From Salarias fasciatus (Eukaryota > Chordata > Actinopteri > Blenniiformes > Blenniidae), in the NCBI RefSeq assembly GCF_902148845.1, contig NC_043748.1, positions 12,988,445 to 13,052,444 on the forward strand: a DNA stretch of 64,000 bases, given 5' to 3'. Both the position numbers and the translations under genes were made by a program. This document shows, piece by piece, positions 45,630-57,989 of this stretch (within the stretch, counting starts at the first letter, position 1; every line of letters begins with the position of its first letter). The notes beneath the pieces were generated by a model, which was not told the origin of the DNA, made no database searches, and saw nothing but the letters and a program-made list of their open reading frames with translations.

Positions 45630-45852
45630 AGATTTGCACTAACTGTTTTCAGTTTTACATTTTGATACATTATTTAAAATTCCAAAAAATACTTTTGTAA
45701 AATAAATATCTTTTTTTTCCACAGCTTGAACTCTGAATGACAGATAATATTTCATCCATTAGCCCCATCTGTATTATCTAAAATATTTCAATATGTCAAA
45801 GTTGGCTTAAAACACCTTAATGCACCTTTTGATCCTGATCAAATATATTCTA

Positions 45853-45978
<126 letters not shown>

Positions 45979-48100
45979 TGGACACCACGTTGATTCTCAC
46001 TGGATTTCATTAAAAGATTTATGCAATGTGCAGAAAAAACAGGCTTAGTGGAGATTGAAGGATAAAATGTCCACCTCATTACTCAACATAGCTAATGTAC
46101 TCATCTATCATCCGATTTCCATCAATGTAAAGTTACTAAAATATGATGGTTTTCCCAGTAAAGGGTTAAATAAAGTAATTGCATTCAAGCATGTTTGGTG
46201 CTTTCATTTATGTTTTAGCTTCATTGACTCGTAAACTGCTGGGAGTGTTTTATGGAACTGTTTAATGATGTTGGAATGGTTTCAGTGTGACAACTGTGAC
46301 TGGTTCTGATCGTCTGCACTGCGAATACACACGCTAGTTAACCGATGCGGAAGTTAGAGGCCAAACAATGCACCTGAATACACACTGACTTAGTTTCACC
46401 TAACAAGAGCAGCCAAGGAGACGTCAGCATTTGACATTTATGACAGAGAACGTTCGGGTTCTAGAGGTGCCAGTAACACGATTGGGATTACCGGTATATC
46501 AGGGTCAGTTCAGAATTCAGTATTTGTTAACAGCTTTCATTCACAACTTGTTGATCTAATGGTCCTTTTTACACTTGAATAGAAAATGCAGCAAACCCAA
46601 CGAGAGCCCTACAAGAGCGGCACACAATGTCAGTGGCGTATAATGGTGACTTCTGAAAGATAAAAGTGCATTTAAAATCTTTCTCGATCAGTTCAAACCT
46701 AAAGCAGATTCACTAGAATATGTTCCAATGTAGCCTGAACCAGTTCAAACTAATAAGCTGTCACAAAAAGTGGAGAGTTCATGTTCATTGTCATTATTTT
46801 AGCCTTGTCTGTCATTAAATATTGATGTTAAAATGTCTCATACTGACACTGATTAGAGCTTTAACAGCTTCATCCCATCTAAAGCCTTTCTGCACTATCG
46901 CTCTATCATATTTTGAGAACTTACAGTAAGTCAGTGTTTTGATTATTCTGTGAGATTTGAACATTCTTGTGATAAGACTTTATGAGAAATGGCTTGACTC
47001 GTGTTTCTTGTTTATGACAGCAGTGATGTGGATCCTTTTGTTATGAGCTGACTGTAAGCGACAAGGAGAATCTGGTGCTTTTCGGTCTGCGGTACTCTCT
47101 GCTATCTGCGTAATCCACTGTATGCCACGTTAGGTAACAAAAATCTGTCTGCTCTGCTGTGGTATCAATCAAACTATCAAAACAAGGAGCCATTTCTCTG
47201 AATGTGGAGTCAAACTGGTTTTTCCCGTTTACACACGCAAGGAGGAAGGTTATCTTCTTACATCAGCACTCACAGTGATGCATAATGCTGAGATCCTTGT
47301 CCATTTGATCCATCCAATTTTGTAATGAATTTGAAATTGTGATTTCTATGAACAGAATAATAAAGCCAGTTTATTACGCTTCTCTCTCTGCCTTTATATA
47401 TAAGCTTAATACAACAAACAGCACTAACAGCGCATAATGATGAAGTTGGTGGATGCACATGAAGAAACAAAAATGTATGCAAATCCTTTCTTATTTGGGT
47501 TTATCACAGAAAGGATCCATGTTTTGTCTTTTCTTTTCACCACTTTTTACCATTGCAGATATTGAGCATGAGACAAACTTTAGAAAACAACATTTACTGC
47601 GACATCTGTTGGTAGAAAAATATAATACATGAAATGTTAGTGACTGGTGTGTTTTCAGGGGCGGATCCAAAGATCTGTGTGTGCACAGAATACAAAGAGA
47701 TGGTTCCACCCTAACAAGCTAAAAAGATAGGCTTTCACTAAAGGTTTTCTTGAGTACTTTATCTACTGAGAAGAGATAAACATTTTAACTCTTATCAGGA
47801 AAGGTCCCCAACTTGTCGGAGAAGGAGACTCCTTTGTAATACTGATGTATCAGATCAGGCCTGTGAGTTGGGCGACTGAGTCTCTTATTAAAAACTATTT
47901 TTGTTACTGTTGTTGAATGGTCTTTTACTGGACAATGATTTTCAATCTGAATGTTGACCAGCCTCAATACTTATTTGATTTTAAAGCATCATTCTTATTT
48001 TGCTGTTTTGACATTATTTCATGTATCTAATTTGTACACGCCTTTAAACCGTCATAAACAATTCAGTAATAAACATATTATAAGACTTCCTCACTGGGGT

Positions 48101-48145
48101 TATTATTATTCTATTCTATTTTATTCTATTCTTTTCTATTCTATC
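48101..48145. repeat. (TTCTA)n-type microsatellite
   Basis: Imperfect ATTCT/TTCTA units over about 45 bases, beginning with TATTATTATT. Confidence 0.85.
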
Positions 48146-48289
48146 ATGTCAGAGAAAACATACATTCTAAAAATAGAAGTAAAAGACGCTGAGTCGGCAA
48201 AGTGTGAAAAATAAAGTAAGTAAAATTAAACATCACATTATGGTTTATCTACATAATATTCATTTTAAACTACGTTCACGTGAAGTTTC

Positions 48290-48508
48290 TTCTCATTGGT
48301 CACTTGTTGATGACGTCAGCTTCGTCATTCGTTTCTGACTCGCGGCAGTAAACATGGCGGCCGGCTAACTGTGAGCTTCGTGTGCGCTCAGTCCTGAAGG
48401 GTATAAATCTTTTTATTGGGGTCTAAAGTGGGACACTTTACCTCTCCGCTCGCACCCGGGAGTGCTCGTACAGAGCACCGCTGACCGCTCAGTTTTCCTC
48501 GGTAAAAG
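48290..48508 (+). promoter_or_regulatory. wbp11: wbp11 promoter and non-coding exon 1 with CRE, CCAAT box, YY1-like site and a tiny uORF
   Basis: An inverted CCAAT box (ATTGGT near 48295) and a perfect palindromic CRE (TGACGTCA, 48311-48318) precede ACATGGCGGC, a YY1-like motif. That ATG opens a four-codon upstream frame (MAAG, 48354-48368). The exon runs to a donor near 48501-48509 (CTCGGTAAAAGGTAAAG offers two choices) and joins the acceptor at 50099-50100, 23 bases before the wbp11 ATG. The start site is not fixed; there is no obvious TATA box. Confidence 0.55.
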
Positions 48509-49109
48509 GTAAAGATGTCTTTTTGCATCTCGTGCTAACGCGGGCCTAGCTACTGGAGCATGCTAACAGCATGCTAATGCTAATCGAGACTTCATTCAGA
48601 CCATCCCAAACAGGATTCAAGTTTTTATTCAGCTATTCTGAACATGTAGGGAGCTCATTCTCGCTCTGCCTGACTTAATAGGAGTTCGACATCCTGTACA
48701 CTCTAACCTCGTTTGCTATTATTGACTAACTTTGACAATAAATGCTTCGAATTCAACGGTACAGAACATGTTGTTTATCTCAGTATAATCAAATATTTTG
48801 TGAACATGCAACGAACTGGTCCGATTATTGTTCAGTGGTACGTGTTCAATTCGACCCGATCCAATACAACTATTAAAGCTGAGTGACTCCTCATGAAGCT
48901 TTCTGCAGAGGAACTTTTGTCTTAATGTTTCAGTGTTATGACATGGAATGTGATGCAGGTCTTAATCAAAGCGCTGTTCCAGATGTCATTGAGAACAGTC
49001 ATATCAAGAACATGATGTTTTGTATTAATGTGATGCTGTGAGTGGTAAAGCAAGTGAAATTCACTTCGAGAACGTCATTCAGATACAAAGCCATTCACAA
49101 CGCTTCACA

Positions 49110-49560
49110 ATGGCAAATTAATTTAATTTACACAGCGCTTTTCCACTACTTGTAACAGTCCTCAAAATAATGTATACTGTTTATCACATTCACAAAGCAC
49201 TGGAGGCAGCTGCCATGCATGGCACCCCAAACTGATCCATCCTGTAGGAGTAGTTTGGGATTCAGTGCCTTGCTCAATGACACTTCAGCATGTGGAGATG
49301 GGGAATTCAGCCTGCACCCTTCTGTTTAAGAGGTGACCACTCAAACAACTCTTTTTTGTTAAGACTTTGAATCACTGAGGATCTCAGGGTCCTGGATGTA
49401 TCATATTCTATGAGTAAAGCTGAGATATATTTAAGCCCAGTACCATTCAAAGCTTTATAGACCAGATCCCAAATATTAAAGTGGATCCTTTGGCACATAG
49501 GAGGTCAGTGCCGAGTGGAGCTCTGCTGTACTGTGCTCCACCCAGTTTGTGTTGGAGATG
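49110..49560 (-). mobile_element. LINE-derived repeat in wbp11 intron 1
   Basis: The first part (49110-49330) has CACAGCGCTTTTCCACTACT, GCAGCTGCCATGCATGGCAC and TGCCTTGCTCAATGACACTT in the order of a common fish repeat. The following minus-strand segment 49498-49307 encodes LKYISALL...SRTLRSS, which resembles the C-terminal tail of LINE reverse transcriptases. It is degraded and short. The 5' UTR intron hosting it is 1.6 kb. Confidence 0.5.
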
Positions 49561-50123
49561 GATCTGGATGAGCTGCAGCAATCTAACTCCTTTTATACCG
49601 AAACATTTAAACTCACCATGAAAATAATGAAGAAAATAAATCCATTAACAACTTTTTTCTAGTAGTGAAACGTGGAAAAAACATTTACAAATCATCACTC
49701 CTGCAATAACTGTTTTGATCAGCACAAAGCAGGCTGCACTGTTTAAATCTGTTGTTGTGTGAATGTGTTTGTAAGTGCGCTTTTATTTTGTAATGAAGTT
49801 GTAACAAAGACAAATTTTTGTTTTTACTGAAAGACAAAGTTTCTATTCTCATTGAAGCAGTATGATGGATCACAACAATAATTCTATTATGAAAAGAACA
49901 AGATACATCAAGGTTCAGTGTAACATCTTTTTGAGTCCCACAGTCTGAGAAATGAAAGAGAAATGCTGACAAATCAAAACCTGTCAGTCTGTCTAACAAT
50001 AAGCTGTCAAATATGGTTCTGTTGTTTAAGGTTTTATTTTTAACAAAAAAATGTGCACAACAACTTCATGTGGGTTTTGATCGCTTCTGTAATTTGGCAG
50101 GGTGAAGGAGACACACTGCAAAA

Positions 50124-53100
50124 ATGGGGCGACGTTCGACCTCTTCCACCAAGAGTGGGAAGTTTATGAATCCCACCGACCAGGCCAGTAAGTACCAACC
50201 TCAAAAACAGCTGCTTGACACCCCGGAGTATTACAAACCACTTGTTAAATTTAAGAACCATAACGAGTGTTTTCTTTTTTTTTTTTTTTTTTTTTTTTAC
50301 CTTCCAGGGAAGGAGGCCCGGAAAAGGGAGTTGAAAAAGGTACATAATGTAGAATGAATCATTTGAAATACATTGCTGATGGTGATGGTTTTCTGTTGCT
50401 AATATTTTATTCTTTATTATAGAACAAGAAGCAGCGAATGATGGTGAGAGCAGCGGTGCTGAAGATGAAGGACCCCAGGCAGATCATCAGAGACATGGAG
50501 AAGCTGGATGAGATGGGTGAGGAGGCAGAACCCAGTCATCATGTGTCCAGGTTTGAAATGTCATCATTTCCAAATTATAACATGCTATTTATTTCCTGAA
50601 CAGAATTTAATCCAGTTCAGCAGCCTTTGCTAAATGAGAAAGTGCTGCGGGACAAGAGGAAGAAGCTGCGTGAGACTTTTGAACGTATCGTCCGTCTGTA
50701 TGAGAGAGAGAATCCTGAAACCTACAAGGAGCTTCGCAAGCTGGAACTGGACTATGAGACCAAGCGAGGGCAGCTGGCTCTTTATTTCGACTCAGTCAAG
50801 GTCGGTTTCTTTGTTGTTTGGTTCCAAATACAAAAATTTCAATTCAGGGAGGTTTTTTTTTTTTTTTTTTTTAATTGTCAGGTTTGCAATTTGCATTGAT
50901 CATAAAGAGCTCTGTTCCTCCTGAATGATCATTAGTGAAGCTTTCTGGGCTGGAATTTGGTTACTGTTTATGAATGTCTCAGGGTGAACTTTGGTACAAA
51001 TATAAAGGATTTTGAGCCACAAAGAAATTAAACCTAAAACCGATCAACAAACTGAGATCTGTCCTCTTTTCAGAATGCAGAGTCAGTGGAAGTTGACAGC
51101 ATCCCTTTGCCCGATATGCCTCACGCTCCATCAAACATCCACATCCAAGACATCCCTTTGCCCGGTGCTCAGCCTCCTTCCATCCTGAAGAAAAGCTCGG
51201 CTTTTGGGTAGGTTTGAGTTCATGTGTGGCAAACATTTAACGCTGCTACGTGTTGCTTTGACTCTCAGCTTATCCTGGTTGTGTCTGTTAGTAAAGGACC
51301 TCTGTCAGCGTCCTCCGGGCCGGTGTTGGCCTCATTACCCAGCGTCCCACGCTTGCCGCCAGGGAAGAAGCCCCCCGGACCCCCTCCTGGGCCTCCCCCC
51401 CCACAGGTCCTGGCGCTGTATGGCATTCCATCTCGACGAGCTTATGGCACAGAAGCAGGTATCGGCAACAGCCAGACAGCGACTGCATTCTTTCAGAAAG
51501 TGCTTTACACAAATCATCCTTGCTTTTCACGTCACCGCCTCTTCTCACGTTTTCCTCTCGTCCACAGAGCCTTCCATTCCCGGCTTAGAGAAGGACTTCG
51601 GCGGGGATCTGGGGCGAGATCGGGACAGCGGCAGCGAGAGCGACAGGGATCGGGATGACGGGGACGAGGACGACAGCGACTCTGAGGAGGACAGCGAGGA
51701 GGAGCGAGACGACGGCTTAGATGTCGACAAGAGGATGCGAGCGGACAGGCGTGACGACGAGCGGGAGAGAGAGGAGGAGCGAGACAGGAGCGACAGACAT
51801 GCTGGTGAGTCATTCAGAAGAGCTCCAGGGTGTTTGGACAGACGCAGCAGACTTGAAGTTACTGCAACACTTTGACAAACTTGTGTTTCAGTGAGCTATC
51901 GTCCTGCAGTGTAACAGCTCAGTTTGTTTTGTGTTGGCATTTTGCTGCAGCCCCAAGGGTTATTGATCAAACTCTAAATGCCACTCAGGCTTTGTACTTT
52001 CTCAGTTGTATTACCAATATATTTTCATTGCATTCATTTCTCTTCTCCTCAGGTCGCAGTGTACGCTTTGCAGATATCCCCCCTGAAGGGCCACGTGACG
52101 GAAAAAGAAAGAAGAAGAGGTTGGTGAAGAAGACCAAAGCGATCACCCCTCTGCAGGCCATGATGTTACGGATGGCAGGTACGAAAATATAAAGAATGTC
52201 GCTGCTGCATTTCTGGAAGGAACACACCGTTTTCCTCTTTATTTTCTCAGATGTTTTCATTGATTGTTTGTTTATTGTCTCCTCAGGTCAGTCTGTTCCT
52301 GAAGAGGAAGAGGAGGAAGTAGAGGAGGAGTACACGGACGAATCCGACAACTCTGACGTGGAGGACAGAGGACCGCCGGGGGAGAGCCAGCCCCACCTCA
52401 TGGCCAGCCAGCGTCTGCCCCCGCCTGCCGGGCCTGTGGGGCAGCAAGGACCGCCACATATGCAAGGTCCACCGATGAGCGGGCCTCCACCGCTGGGCCC
52501 GCCTCCTGCTCCTCCCATGAGGCCTCCTGGTCCTCCCTCTGGCCCCCCTCCAGGTCCCCCACCAGGTCGGTAACCACATTTATGAACCAGAATATCATCA
52601 TCCTGGCTCTTCTGATCATGTAAACATTAAATTTTCTCTCGTCTTCAGGAGCGCCTCCTTTCTTGAGACCTCCTGGGATGCCGGGAGGAATGAGGGGTCC
52701 GATGCCTCGGCTGCTGCCTCCTGGCCCCCCTCCGGGCCGCCCGCCTGGCCCCCCGCCGGGCCCCCCTCCCGGCCTTCCACCGGGCCCTCCACCGCGTGGC
52801 CCCCCTCCCAGACTCCCACCTCCAGCACCGCCAGGTAACCGGTCACACATCTGGATGCTCTGTGTGTTTTTACGCCACGGGTCACCAGCGTGCCTCACAA
52901 TAAGCTGTATTTATCCAGAAATCAGCAAAACCTCGTCTCATCACCGCTGTCTGACTCTCTGCAGGTATCCCGCCTCCCCCCCCGAGAGCAGGAGGCCCGG
53001 CACGCCCGCTCGCCCCGCCTCTCTCCCTCTTCCCCCCGCCGCTCAACTCCAACGTTCTCAGCGCACCCCCCAGCATCGTCCAGAGGCAGAAAGGCCCCGG

Positions 53101-53635
53101 GTCCGGCCAGGACGGCTCCCAGAGCAGCATGCCGCCGCCCGCCATGCCCATGCGGCCGGGCGTCATGCAGATCCCCCCTCCCCCGGGGACCGCCGCCGCC
53201 TCTGCCGGTGTCAATCCCGGCAGCAACCCCCATCACGCCGCCACCATCGAGAAACGCGCCAACATCACGTCCCTGGCAGGTCCCGGCGGCGCGGGCGCCG
53301 GCTCTGGCGGCGCCACCATCTCCGCCAAACCTCAGATTATCAATCCCAAGGCGGAGGTCACCCGCTTCGTGCCCACGGCACTGAGGGTACGGAGGGACAA
53401 GACCGGGTCGATGCCCGGCGCCGCTCCGGGGCCCATGGAGAAGCCGGGGGGAGGCGTCGGAGGACGGAGGGGAGATGACGGGAGCGGAGGAGGCCAGTGG
53501 CAGAAACAGCAGGCGGCAGCGGCTCCGATGGGCTTGGCGAACGCCGCTCAGATGGGAGCTGTGAACCAGCCCAACATGAAGACGAAAGACCAGATGTATG
53601 AAGCCTTCATGAGGGAGATGGAAGGACTTCTCTGA
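50124..53635 (+). CDS. wbp11: WW domain-binding protein 11 (splicing factor SIPP1/NpwBP)
   Basis: Nuclear pre-mRNA splicing factor that binds the WW domain of PQBP1 and also protein phosphatase 1. Exons 50124..50187, 50308..50339, 50423..50516, 50604..50800, 51074..51207, 51292..51458, 51568..51804, 52053..52178, 52287..52565, 52649..52834 and 52965..53635 keep phase and give 728 residues (human 641). The N-terminus MGRRSTSSTKSGKFMNPTDQ and the basic coiled region DKRKKLRETFERIVRLYERE match the family almost exactly. SIPLPDMPHAPSN, the PPGPPPGPPPPQVL WW ligands, an Asp/Arg/Glu-rich stretch, the PP1-docking SVRFAD near 311-316, and long PPG(R/P)PP runs follow. The end is YEAFMREMEGLL. Two introns use the weak donor GTCGGT (after 50800 and 52565). 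AATAAA at 54010. Confidence 0.96.
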
Positions 53636-54009
53636 GACTCAACATGACGTCCGCCGTGCTCCTGAACATCTACATGCTTTCTGTGCAGAGTGCTCATTAC
53701 TCAGCTCCATCAGATTCCAGTAAAAGCTGCTGCACCCTCCACAGCCTCGGCCGTCATTTATTGAGATGAAGATACTGGGTTTCATCTGATTACTCTAATT
53801 GAAAACATTTCACTGTTTTGTTTTTTTTATAATACCTTGGAATAGTTTTTCCTTCTGCCAGCTGTGAGTCATCTGACCATATGGAGTCTTTTGTATGATT
53901 GTAGTACTGTTTATTTTAATGGTGATCTGTTTAACATCAGAACAAAAGGTGGCAAATGTTTGTCAGCCGCCTTTGAAAGTCATGTGTGAAGCTGTTTGAC
54001 CTGCAGTTA

Positions 54010-54015
54010 AATAAA
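54010..54015 (+). terminator. wbp11: wbp11 polyadenylation signal
   Basis: AATAAA 375 bases after the stop codon, in a plain AT-rich 3' UTR. Confidence 0.55.
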
Positions 54016-54039
54016 TACTTCAAACATGGTTTCTCTCAT

Positions 54040-54580
54040 ATCATTGGAGGAAACAATGTAATCTTCCTTTTGTGGTGGGTCACATTTCAATACATTTTAC
54101 TAAGAGAAAATCTTTTGGGGTTGGCAGTTGTCAGTAAAGTGTGTCCCAGCACTGAATTTGTGAACGAAAAAGTCTTCATTGAGGAGTTTTTCTGTTTAGA
54201 AAGTCTATGCAGTAATTCTGGCCAACTTTGACCAAATGAAGACGGTTGCTGAGCGGAAAAAACTTTGATGAAAACTAAATTGACCAGGATTAGATTTTAC
54301 ATTGAAAATTTTAAAGTGTGCAATGTTAAAAATTATATCCAAGTTTAGACCAACCCATCTAGATGTATACACACTTCCAACTCAGCTAAACCATCTTAAA
54401 CCAAAAATCTGTAAGTTGACATTCTTGAAGTCAGAATTGTTAAAACATTTTCAAATATTGTTTTCATTTAAACTATGAATAGTATATATGTAAAGCGCTT
54501 TTTGGTGATTTTTACATCTCACAAATCACCCAAAGGCGTCTGGGAATGCGGTTGAATGTTGAGATTATGAGACGCGCTCT
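54040..54580. other. Spacer between wbp11 and ddx47
   Basis: About 540 bases of AT-rich DNA with no coding or repeat signal seen. It separates two genes on the same strand and ends in the ddx47 promoter motifs. Confidence 0.5.
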
Positions 54581-54587
54581 GTTATAA

Positions 54588-54661
54588 ACTACATGTCCCA
54601 CAATGCATTGTGGATTCAGTCATGCGCATGCGCAATCGGGATTTCACTACACGCCGAAAGC
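54588..54661 (+). promoter_or_regulatory. ddx47: ddx47 promoter: ZNF143-type site next to a palindromic NRF1 site
   Basis: AACTACATGTCCCACAATGC (54588-54607) fits the ZNF143/Staf consensus (ACTACAATTCCCANNATGC). TGCGCATGCGCA (54623-54634) is a perfect NRF1 palindrome. Both lie within 75 bases of the start codon and there is no TATA box. This is the typical layout of a housekeeping promoter, with a very short 5' UTR. Confidence 0.7.
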
Positions 54662-57600
54662 ATGGCGGACAGTGAGGAAAACGTGATGTCAAACACAGAA
54701 GAAGCTGTCGAAGAATCCAGTAGTGACAACGAGAACAGCACCGTGGATGATCTCAGTGATGCTGAGCCAGAAAAAACTTTCAAGGATTTGGTAAGTTTGT
54801 CCCAGAGAACGAGACAGAAAAGACGCGAAGCGCCAAAGCTGCTGTGGTTAGCTCAGCTAGGCTAATGGCTAATGTAAACAGTCGAGTTTAAAGAGCGTCT
54901 CATCTCTTTTGAAAGATTTAGTTAAGTTGATGTTTTTTTGTTCATATATTGAAGTTTCTCCCTGTGTTCCTCCCACAGGGTGTTACTGAGGTGCTCTGTG
55001 AGGCCTGCGATCAGCTGGGATGGAAAAGTCCAACAAAAATCCAGATAGAAGCCATTCCTGTGGCTCTGCAGGGTGGGAATTTAATACCAACTTTTCTTTA
55101 TAAAGATTAACTCGGTGTCACTTTTCCTCCACTAGATTGTGGGAAACTGTATATGTTGTCTTGTGTATGTGTCTTCTATTAACTGCAATGGCAAGTATAT
55201 GTGTGGAACAACCCTGTAGTTTTGTCTCCTCAGCAGTGTCCTCCTCTTTGATCCCCAGGAAAGGACGTCATCGGCCTGGCTGAGACCGGCTCTGGAAAGA
55301 CCGGAGCCTTCGCCCTTCCCATCCTTCAGTCCCTGCTGGCTTCACCTCAGAGGCTTCATACGCTGGTCCTCACCCCCACCAGAGAGCTGGCCTTTCAGAT
55401 CTCTGAGCAGTTTGAGGCTCTGGGCTCCAGCATCGGGGTGAAGTGCGGTATGTGTCCAGGAAACTCTGCCCTATTTGATTAAAAACGATACGCTTATTGC
55501 TTCTTCCTAACAGAACGTCTTCTTCATGTTTCAGCTGTCGTGGTGGGTGGGATCGACATGATGTCTCAGTCCTTGGTGTTGGCTAAGAAACCTCACATTG
55601 TTATTGGTAAGACTTTAAATGAAACTACAAGCTGTGACACCACTGTGGGAAACAAGTCTGTTTACGCTGCATCTCTGCTTTTCCAGCCACGCCAGGGCGA
55701 CTCATAGACCACATGGAGAACACCAAAGGCTTCTCTCTGCGAGCGCTGAAGTTTCTGGTCATGGATGAAGCCGACAGGATCCTCAACATGGACTTTGAGA
55801 CTGAAGTGAGTGCTCAAAGCAACACATTCACCTCATTTAAGCCTTTACTGGTCATCCGTTTTTAGTTCCAGTGCCCTGTGGAGGGTTAAGAAGAGTTTTC
55901 CCAGAATGAGAAGTAGTAGAAGCTTCTGCAAGTTTTCTTCTGAACCGTTCAGACCTCTGCTATCAGGAACTGCCCCACATTTAAAACCATGAAAACCTTT
56001 GTTTCACCAGGTGGATAAAATCCTGAAAGTGATTCCCAGAGAAAGACGCACCTTCTTATTCTCTGCCACCATGACCAAAAAGGTAAAAACATTCATTGAC
56101 TGTTTTTTCATGTCTTATCCTGCAGATTCATCAAAAAACTGTATTGTGATGATGGGAGGAAGGAAAAAAATCATGCTAACATCTGTTGTTTTGTCTGCAG
56201 GTGCAGAAACTGCAGCGAGCCGCTCTGAAGGACCCGGTGAAGTGCGCCGTCTCTACGAAATACTCCACTGTAGAAAAGCTGCAGCAGTACTACATCTTCA
56301 TTCCAGCCAAGTACAAGGTAGATCTCACACCTGCGACTTACATGCAGTGAATTCATGAGTGAAAGTGAGACGATTTAACACATTCTTTCAGTGTTTCTTC
56401 TTTTACTTCCTCTCTCAGTGTAAAATTGCATAATTTAGCAAGGGAACTCTGTGAATCTAGTCAACTAGGAGTCTAAACGGTGTGTTTTTCTGTGCCGCGG
56501 TAGGATTGCTATTTGGTGTCCATTCTGAACGAGCTCGCCGGCAACTCCTTCATCATCTTCTGCAGCACGTGTAACAACGCCCAGCGGGTGGCGCTGCTGC
56601 TGAGGAACCTCGGCATCACTGCCATCCCTCTGCACGGGCAGATGAGTCAGGTAGAGAAGTTAACCCTTCCACAGTTCTGCCTGAAATTCTGATCTCTGTA
56701 GAATCAGCCTGATCAATACAGACCCTCGCCTCATGCTCCTCTGTGTCAGAATAAACGTCTCGGAGCTCTAAACAAGTTCAAGTCCAAGTCTCGCTCGGTG
56801 CTGCTGGCGACCGACGTGGCATCCAGAGGACTCGACATCCCCCATGTCGACTGCGTCATCAACTACGACATCCCAACCCACTCCAAGGTACGGCCGCCAC
56901 CGTGCCGCGCTTCCCTGGCGTTCCTGTGGCTGAGTGACGTGAACGGCTTCTCTCCTCTCCTCGCAGGATTACATCCACCGAGTCGGACGGACAGCCCGAG
57001 CAGGACGATCCGGGAAATCCATCACGTTTGTCACTCAGTAAGAACAGAATGTTTACTTCTCTCAATAACAACCTGTTAAGATGTCTCATAATGAGATTAC
57101 TGTTGGATTTTTACTCTTCTTCCTGTGAACTAAAGTCAGTTTTGTCTCATTTCTTTGAGCAAACTGTAGATTTGACACAATGCTTCCACAGTCTCTATTA
57201 TTTTATTCGTATTTGTCAAGGAGTTCAGCCATCACTCTGTAATCGATAAGTTGGGATATGTTGAACTCCTCTACTCTGTTCCTGATGTGTGACCACCGAC
57301 ACAAGTTGACTGCATCCAGCACACGTCTGTTTTATCCAAGGTACGACGTGGAGCTTTTCCAGCGAATCGAAACCCTGATCGGGAAGAAGCTCCCTGCCTT
57401 TCCCACCCAGGAGGAGGAGGTGATGATGCTGGTGGAGCGAGTGAGCGAAGCGCAGCGGTTCGCCCGGATGGTCAGTGCACTTTTATACAAAATCCAACAC
57501 TTAGCTTTTCTTACATTGCTTTAAAAACAACATTAAAGAATTAATTTTAAGCCTCTAATCGTCACATTGAATTAGAAATGTATTAGTTGCCATTCAGCAT

Positions 57601-57825
57601 TAGAAAAAAGGGAAAAAAATCAAAAGATGTTTCTCTTTTCTTTAGGAAATGAAGGAACAAGGTGAGAAAAGGAAACGACCCAAGAGAGGAGATGGAGACG
57701 ACGACGACACAGAGCAAGCGAGTGGAGTGAGGAAGAAAGTGAAGGGAGGCTTTGGAGGAGGAGGAAGAGGAGGAGGCGGAGGGGGGAAGAAGAGAGGCGG
57801 TGCAGCCTGGAGGGGGGGACGCTGA
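54662..57825 (+). CDS. ddx47: DEAD-box ATP-dependent RNA helicase DDX47 (yeast Rrp3 homologue)
   Basis: Nucleolar RNA helicase needed for early pre-rRNA processing of the small ribosomal subunit. Twelve exons (54662..54790, 54979..55072, 55259..55447, 55535..55606, 55687..55805, 56011..56082, 56201..56317, 56504..56650, 56750..56887, 56967..57037, 57341..57470, 57646..57825) keep phase and give 485 residues (human 455). An acidic N-terminus precedes the Q motif and IQIEAIP. Helicase motifs are AETGSGKT (82-89), PTRELA, TPGR (163-166), DEAD (188-191), SAT (219-221), IIFCST, RGLDIP and HRVGRTAR (363-370). All key residues are present. The last exon encodes a basic tail with an extended Gly-rich stretch ([19 protein letters not shown]) that I do not recall in the human protein. 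AATAAA at 57969. All introns are short, 82-303 bases. Confidence 0.97.
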
Positions 57826-57968
57826 GACGATTAACACCGGTCGATTGTACATAAATAGAAATGATGTAAAACTTGATCATGTCAGCATGTTTCTTCCCGT
57901 TTAGACTAAAACCAAACAGCTATTTAATGAGGAAACATGTTTCTGTGAAAAGACTTTTTCCATTTTGT

Positions 57969-57974
57969 AATAAA
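57969..57974 (+). terminator. ddx47: ddx47 polyadenylation signal
   Basis: AATAAA 144 bases after the ddx47 stop codon. Confidence 0.7.
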
Positions 57975-57989
57975 ACTGCCGGAGACATC

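Noticed and set aside
52283-53236. Long antisense and alternate-frame open frames over the 3' half of wbp11
   Set aside because: The sense strand encodes the conserved wbp11 proline-rich exons; the others are GC-rich shadows without family features.
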